Source of the DNA: Ciona savignyi
Lineage: Eukaryota > Chordata > Ascidiacea > Phlebobranchia > Cionidae
Direction: 5' to 3'
Assembly (NCBI GenBank): GCA_000149265.1
Contig: CH003021.1
Span: forward strand, 1,012,462 to 1,076,461
Length of the DNA: 64,000 nt
The notes beneath the pieces were generated by a model. It searched no databases. It saw only the letters and a program-made list of their open reading frames with translations, and was not told the origin of the DNA. Positions 1-9,000 of this stretch are shown here, piece by piece (the stretch's first letter is position 1; every line of letters starts with the position of its first letter). The position numbers and the translations under genes were made by a program.

Positions 1-3000
1 CACGATCAGAATAAACACAAAGAAACAAATTTTTCTACATACCATCTCCCCTCTGTCGCCACGTTTGCCTTTAACGCCACTTTGACCTTGTTTACCCATT
101 CCACCCTTAGCACCAGGCGAACCTGTTAATCCGTCAGCACCCATCTCACCCTAAATAAATTTGGTATTACAAAAGTATCAACAGAAAACAAGATGAGCCT
201 ATGATACCTTCTTTCCAACACTGCCTTTTGGACCACTTGAACCAACATTTCCTGGAGTACCCTAAAAACAAGCAAATGAAACATATACTGTGAACAGATA
301 GGTTCACATATATACCCCTATTCCTTGTACTCCTTGCAAACCAATAGGACCCTGTAACCCGTGATCACCCTGAAACATGGATAATGCATTTAGAGTTTTT
401 AATGTGTTATAAAACCAATCAAGTACAGCACATACATTGTCTCCTTTGTTTCCCTTTTCACCCTTTGCCCCATCATCTCCAGGTTCTCCCTTCACACCAT
501 CCAAACCTGACTTTCCATCGTCACCCACTGGCCCAACTGGGCCCGGAATACCCTCCCTGCCTTCTGTGCCTTCTGGTCCCATTGGTCCACGTTTACCCTG
601 TAATTTGATTATTTTGAAAAGTGAAAAATCACTGTAATAATTCAATTCCAAAGAGCTTACCCTCTTTCCCCCCTCTCCAGGAAGACCAGGTAAGCCATGA
701 GATCCATATGGGCCCTGTGAATGATAAAAATACATCACCTAAATCATCTGCATATTGTTTATGTTCATGAAATATTACCATTGGACCTGGTGAACCAGGG
801 TTTCCTTCGGGCCCCACAGGTCCAGGTTCACCCTGCAATGCATTATTGAAAATACTTTTATTCAACCTATATACTAAAGTACTTACTTGGTAACCAGCAG
901 GTCCTTTATCTCCATCTGAACCTTTAGGTCCCTTTATACCCTTTGTTGAACAATTGCAATTAAAAACTTTAAAAATGTAGGTTTATAAATCCTAGAAAGC
1001 AACCTACCTTTCTTCCTTTTGTTGCAGAAGGCCCTTGGTTACCTCTGTTACCAATCTTTCCGTCTTCACCTTGTGGGCCGATGTCACCAATGTTTCCCTT
1101 TAAAATTCATTGGGTAAAAGAAAATAAACACCAATTGTATATCGCTATCACCTTTGCTCCGAGTGGGCCATCAGGTCCGGTTGGCCCAGTAGTGCCCTGT
1201 GCGCCCTATGAGATCAGATAATTACAACATAATAATTTTTTTAAACTAATTTTACGTACCGGTAATCCCACAGAACCCATTGTTCCAATCTGGCCAGGCA
1301 AACCAGGCTTTCCCTACAAACAAAAATATTACAAGGGTGTCTTGATTGCCTGGTGATAATATCTATGTTAATATTTACTTACAGGTAATCCAGGTCTTCC
1401 AGGAGGACCAATTGGACCGGTCAATCCATTGTGGCCCTATATTAATATATATTTTATAATTTTATTTTGGAACAGCCTTTTTAATAATCCTTTACCTTAA
1501 GTCCAGATGCGCCAGGAATCCCAGGTTTTTGTTGAGGACCCCTATCTCCCTGCAATAATATGTGGTTAAAATCACACCATACTTACGGTGATTTAATTAC
1601 TGTAGTTTACTAACATTGATGGGCGATATATCACTTTACATTTAAGATTGTAACAAGGAAAGATACATCCCTCACAACTGATTTTAATTAAATTAATACA
1701 TTGTTTTAACTTTTACTTCAATTATCTTAAGTGAACAGAGCTTTTGTAAAGGTTTTAGTTTTTTCTTATATAATCTTTTCTTGTCTGATTGCCCAAATCA
1801 ATTTTGCTTAATACTTGCCTTTTCTCCCTCCAACCCTGGCATTCCTCTCTCTCCAGGTGATCCAACCGTACCCTGTAATAGTAAACGACAAAAGCTGAAA
1901 ATTTAAAAAAAATAATACACACAAAAAATATTAAACACAGACATACTTTTGGTCCAACTGGGCCAGTAACACCTTCAATTCCTTTGTGACCCTGAAAAAA
2001 TACAATTTATTGTTAGAATTCGTACTTAGTAAATTACCGGTATTTATACTTGATTTACCTTTCTTCCCATTGGGCCTTGTTTTCCATACAGCCCCTCCTT
2101 CCCAGGTTTACCCTAAAACAATAATTAAACTACTGTAATCAATATGGAAACTATGCATGAAGATGTAAACTAATTTGGACATATAGGTATAAAGCAACCT
2201 TTCATTAGTCCACTCTTTATGTCAATATGATTCACAATGTAACTAAATTTCTTTATTAAAACAATAATAATATAATAGGACCACTTAAAAAGTCTCAATA
2301 TAAAAAGTACAAATAATGCAATTACACATTTTATAATATATATTATAGTTTTTGCTTTCAGGATGATACTAATTTTTTAATACAAAAACACTTTACATAA
2401 ACCAAGAACACTGTACTGACTTTCAAGCCTTCTCTTCCTTTACTTCCCGGTAACCCGTCTTGACCCTATAAAAGTAAGTAGTTAAAAATATGAATGTACA
2501 TGAAAATATGTATATATGACTCACCATCTCACCTTTGAAGCCAGGAAGTTTTGAAGCTCCCTTTTCTCCAGGCAGTCCCTGATATATCATGCATTAGTAA
2601 TTCTTATAATAAGTATATGTATAAAAATGGAAGTGCTTTTCTTACCTTTTTGCCCGGTGTGCCAGGGATTCCAGGTGGACCGTGATGCCCCTGTGGTCCC
2701 TGGAATACAAGCATGTTACAAGGTTAGATTTATAATATTCACCTGCTATTGAGTAGTGTCCTTGATGAGGACAACGGATTGCCCCATTACAGTGGCATGT
2801 TATTGGTTATGCAGAAGTAGATTTCCTGCTGTGAATTGAACACTTTGATTTAATATTTTTTATATAAATTCTACAATTGCCTCCAAAATTTTAAAATTTG
2901 TCTAATTCGGCCCATTATAGTTTTTTTAAACAAAGAATCAGGCTTACATGCCAAAAAATATCATTTTTATATATTGCGGTTATTCTATACACCTTATCGT

Positions 3001-6000
3001 ACATCACCCCAAATTTGACAATGTGTGCACAGCAAATACATATCAATTAACATTTCTAGACATTAAGTAGAGATTAATTTCGAAGGATTTTCTAAAAAAT
3101 GGTTAAAGATGGGTATAAATCACTCATTTTTTGTGTTGAAAATTTCCCTAAATTTACATAGGTTTTAAATGTCCAAGAGTAAACTGGGTTAAATTTTTTA
3201 TATCAACTAGACCTTTTATATTTCCCTTGGTTAGTTGTAAAATCAAGAGTAGATGCAAAGTACCAACAATTGACATTACTAAAAGTTTTTTCAATGTTTA
3301 GTGCTTTCAACACAGAATATCGGACGTACTCACTGTGGGACCGATTTCACCATGCTCTCCTATGGAACCTTTAACACCATCTTTTCCCTATTAATTAGAG
3401 ACAGATTATTTAGGAATTATCAAATACTTAACAGGAAAAACTTACTGATCTACCAGGCCGTCCAGGTTCACCAATTGGGCCTTTGGGTCCGACACTTCCC
3501 TGAACATAAGGTGTATGTATATGTGATGATAATTTACACACAAGGGAATTACTAAATTTAAAGCATTAACATATATTGATACCTTAACGCCTCTTGAACC
3601 GTGTTCGCCCTTCATACCCAGAGAACCCACACCACCCTATAACACAAGTGTTGAGCTATTTCATAAAATGTAAATCAGCCTCTTAAAAACATCACCTTAT
3701 CACCTTTCCCTCCTGGTAAACCTCTCTCTCCTTGGTAACCCTGTAAGTATAACGTATATGTTATACTCTACAATTAAATTTACCTAAAATAGTAAACACG
3801 TACAGATTTTCCCTGTGTACCAAGCAATCCACGGGACCCAACATTTCCTCTGCTACCCTAGAATAACAGAAATAGTAACTCTTTAATTTATATGTCCACA
3901 GCTGTTAATGATCTTACAGAAACTTACTGTTGCCCCTGATAGTCCAGGTGGTCCTTGTATACCTTGACTTCCCTAAAATAACATGAAAGTCCATCGATTT
4001 ATGATTGAAGATTGTATTTCGGGTAAGCAAAAACTTACAGGCAATCTATCCAAGCCTGGTGCTCCTCTTGGGCCATAGTCACCAATCTCCCCCTACATCA
4101 CAATAAAAAAAATAAACAATTAAAATTTCTATAAAATTAGTAAAATAGCTTTGGAAATCAACACTTACCATTCGACCAACTTTGCCAACTGGACCTTTCA
4201 ACCCCATTTCCCCCTGGAAGTTAATAAAATTTTTAAAATTAACTGGTTGTTTAGATCAATTGGTTAAATGCATAAAGAAGTTATAAAAACGATTTTAACC
4301 CTGGCCATTTTTTCATATAAAAGTGAAGTCATATCATGTTTCACCCATAAATAGCTCCACAACTATTGGAAATGGTAATATAATGTTTACTTATTGCATG
4401 ATTTTTGTTGTCACACCCTTACAATAACCATGCGCATTTTATACTATCCAAAACAAACAATAAATAATTTAATCTTACCCCTTCACCTGGGTGGCCTGGA
4501 ACACCGGGTTCTCCTTGAAGACCTTTTACTCCCTTTCAAACAAATATTAATGAATTATAACATATCTAAGAGTCTAAACATGTGTTTATGAACTTACATT
4601 TTCTCCTTTGTCACCAGTTTCACCAGGAAGGCCAGGAAGACCCTGAATTCAAAATATATTAATTGCCATTGCAACTTGTGTGTTTGTACAGCAATGACAA
4701 TATTACTAGCAAATATTTTATCTGATTTCCTCATATTAATTACTGCACCTGCCTGCCGGGAAGACCTTGAACACCCTTTCGTCCTCTCCGACCTCTTTCG
4801 CCCTGTGTGAAATTTTGTTAGTATAATATTGAAAAATTAACTTTTTATTTTAGTATAAATAAGCAGACTAATATTTACCATTATTCCATCTGGTCCAGTG
4901 GGGCCTTGAATACCCTTTTCACCCTGCAGTTAGTATGAACTTAATGCAAGAACCTACTTAACTGGACCATTAACTTACCTTTATTCCAGCTACACCAGGT
5001 GGACCCATCATACCAAAACTTCCCCTGTCTCCCTGAATATTTAGAAATAATATATATATATTTACACAATAAACTAAATACAAATTGTACGTTGGACTGA
5101 GCACAGTATTCGGTTTACTACTATAAAATATTAAAAAAATTGGGCACCGTATGGATAGGATAGGATAGGATATTCATGTTTATCCCCGTGAATGGGAAAA
5201 CCTAGGGGGTTATCACACGGGCAATCGTCAGATCACCTCGCGCCCATCGTCGGGTTACCGGAGCTATTGCAGTGTGTTGTATATGATAGACACGTTCCTT
5301 CAATTTTGTAGAACCCATTTATCCGCTGGGTTCAGGCAATGTCCGTAAAGTGCCTTGCCCAAGGACACAACCGATTAGCTAGCGACCAGTTTCGCACCTG
5401 AAACCTTTCGATTGAAAGGCGACGCACTTAACCGCTAGACAACCGGGCCGGACAAATATGGGTACGGTACCAAATAAGTATGGGTACGGTACCAAATACA
5501 AAACACTATACAAAAGAAGAGTACGGGAGTGTAGTTACCACTAACTATAGGGTAGGGTAAATGATTTATTAACTACCATGGCAAAGCTTAAGTGCGTGGC
5601 CTTTAATCGAAAGGTTGCAGGTGCGAAACTGGTCGCTAGCTAGTCGGTTGTGGCCCTGGGCAAGGCACTTTACAAACATTGCCTAAACCCAGTGGAATAA
5701 TGGGTTCTACCAAATTGAAGAAACATGTCTATCGTATACAGCAAACTGCAACAGCTCCAGTAACCTGACGATGGGAGCGAAGTGTTCTGACGATTGCCCG
5801 TGTGTTAACCCGGCATGGTTTCTGGTTTCATGGTGTCTTCTTGTTAAACTTTAGTTTAATTTATTTTCGTATTGTTATTATTATGTTTTTTTGCGTCTAA
5901 CAAATAAAATATGTTTGATTATTTGGTTTGATCACCCCGTTGGTTTTCCCATTCACGGGGATAAACATGAACATCCTACCTTTAGAGACACATACACATT

Positions 6001-9000
6001 TCCATGCATTTACCTTAATTCCTTTAGGTCCGTAATATCCTGGTTTCGCTGGGTGTCCGAGTGGACCCTGGAAGTGAGTAAATTAAATGGTAACTCCTCA
6101 ATCAATTAATTTTAATTTTTGTTTGTTCCGCTGCAGCTGCAGCGTTTACCACCAATGATTGAACAAAAACAACCCAAAAAAGTTAAATTTACACTCACTT
6201 AAATATGCTTGCAACTGATTTCAAAATAAAGTAATGCAGAAAAAACATGCTTAAAATGTTAAGAGCATCCTTATCATTACAAAAATGTTTTCAACAGGTA
6301 CAAGCTTTTAATCTTCTGCAGGTTGAAAGGCAAATTAATAAAATGGTAAAATAACATGCATGTCAGTATAAATATAGTTAAGGTAGTACTATTTACCTTT
6401 GGCCCAGGTGGACCGGGCAATCCAGGTCTCCCATAAGATCCCTTTTGTCCCTACATTACCGATGTTATTAATTTAGACATAAAAAGTTTTAAAGGTTTTA
6501 AATTACTCACTCGAGGACCACGATTCCCAGGGCGACCTGTTCTACCAGCATGGCCACGTCTTCCCTGTAAATTCGCATTAAAAAGTTATATAAACCGCGT
6601 TACATTGATATCTTTTCCTACCAACGTATTCTATATCACATGTGATGTCATAATAAACATTTTTTAAGCCTAAAGTTCCTCGTGGTGCAACTTTATCAGT
6701 TAACTTATGTAGCAAAGTATTGGCAGTAACGACAGAGTTGTTAATTTGGAGTCTGTATTGTACAGTTAACCACGGTGAGCTATACATAATGGTTAAGCTA
6801 GATAAAAGTTTGTTCTTCACCTAATTTTGCGTAATTGACAAGCTGTTATGGTACAAGAAAACAAAGATTTACAGCTCTTACCGAAAGATATCAAATACAA
6901 GCAGATTTTCCGTTGAACACGATATGTAAGTACGCTTTGTTAAATGTGTGTTTGTGTTCGTCGCTAGTTTTATTAGCGAACTATCAAACGTTGTTATACA
7001 ACAGCATTATATGCATTGTTTGAGATATAATATATGACTCTCCTACGGTGCATAATAGCAAGTTTTACCTGTGGTCCTGGTTCTCCTTTCTGCCCTACAG
7101 TTGCGCATGCAAGAACTTCGCCGTTCAGTTCCGCGCAAACTTTAAGGCCCATAACTGTTCCCGGTAAAAAATGCTGCAATTGGCCCATTGTAATGTATAC
7201 AGATTCAACGCGAGGTTGCTTTTTCGTCCTAAAATGCATTGGTCAGATATCAGGAGTACCTACACAGTACAAAGTTATACCTTTTGGTGGCAAAATGCGT
7301 AGTCGCGTAGGTAAAGGTTTGGTAAGTAGGTATTACATTTCTGTCTGTTGTTGGAGGTAGTGGTGACGTGGGTTCAGCAACTACAAAATTCGTTTTGTGA
7401 TCACCGAGTGTAGTGATTATCTCACCCTCCGGTACTGTGCTAAATGTACGAGCATATTCGCCGGTTTCGTTAGTTTTGACCGACCGAGTAGTTCTTTTCG
7501 GTTCGTCCTCTGGAAAAGTGTTTGTTTGAGTAAAAGAAGGTGTTTGCTCCGTTAATAAAGGCGAGCTTGTGAAATCCTTGTTCCATCTTATAACGTCTTC
7601 CGGTGACGTAGGGAATGGTGACGTAGCGGGAGATAATGTTGCATAAAGTATGAATAAATACGTTTCATTTCGACCAGCAGATGTGGTAACATATGATAAC
7701 TTACTGATGTTTTGTGAAGAAGTATAAGTTTGCTCAATACCAAAATTCTCTAAATTATATGTTGTATTTTCTGATGTATCGATATATGTCAAATTGGCGA
7801 GTTGTGATGGTGGAAGGGTTTGTGGCATCTGCGTCGCTGGTAATGACGACCTAGCCGCCCCTGTCCCGTTATCTCGTCGTACTTTTCGCCATTTGCCAAT
7901 TTCTGTTTCATTTAGAAGGCGTGGTGATAATGAAGAAGAGGTATTTTGAGAACTTGCGTTTCCTATGTTTGAGGCGTACGGTTTTTCGCGTGAACCGCGG
8001 TATGCTGAATAACCTTCGTATGCTGATTCCTCGTTTTTTACACTTGGCGTTGTGTGCTTCGTCCTATCAACAACTGACGATGTCTGTCCTCCCGATTCGT
8101 CATTTTGCAACCATGGTGGGGTTCTGCTAATTTCGTATCCAGTTCCTTTAATAGTTGTGTCAACTTGTTTTCTTTTTGTCCTGCTACGCATTGTCTTGTT
8201 TTCATTACTGGATATTTCAGGCAATAATGTACTTGTCGCGTTGAATGTGCCTGTATGGTCTCTCCAACGCTGTGCGATATAAAATAAATTCAATTTCTTT
8301 CTCTTTACGAAAACGTAAACATTTATCTACTTTTGCATACCAGCTTGGTTAATATACAAATCACACATACCGCGTAGTTAAGATAAAACACGTTATCTCT
8401 ACATCTGTCTTCAACCAGGTCACAATAATTTTTTGCTACCATTTCTCCAACGAACGCTGTTCCCTGACAAATCGTGCCCTGAAAATCCGTATGAATCGTT
8501 TTTAAGTTGCAACAAAACGAAATCCAACGCTTATTGTTGTGTATACGCACAAGTCTTACCTTGTAAGAGTTGGAGTTCTTTTTTATTCTCCCCAAAACCA
8601 AGTACCCTGAGCGTGGGTCAATCACGTTACATAGTCGTAGCGTGGGAAATCGCTTCGTGGCCACATTTAGTCCACATTTTGTGTGAACTGACACGGATCC
8701 CGTCCGTATAACAATCAGAATTGTCAAGTAAGGTTTCGGGCCACCGGATTGAGTTAAAAACGGCCTCAAAGAAAATCTCCGCCTTCGCCTTTGAGATATG
8801 ATTTCCAGGAAACGCGGGAAAACCTATAATAATATAACTTTATTACATCGCTTAACTGTTGAAGTTGGCACAGGCACGATAAAATATAGTAAAAAAATAA
8901 TTTACAGTTTCGTAAACTCCCACATCACCTTTATACTGATACACAATAAATTTAAATAAACAAATTAAGTTCCAACCTTAATTACAAATCGCATCCGTTT

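Noticed and set aside
384-637. Plus-strand open frames across the collagen helix
   Set aside because: They are the reverse complement of Gly-X-Y exons, giving Pro-rich shadows; the minus strand has splice sites and perfect triplet periodicity.
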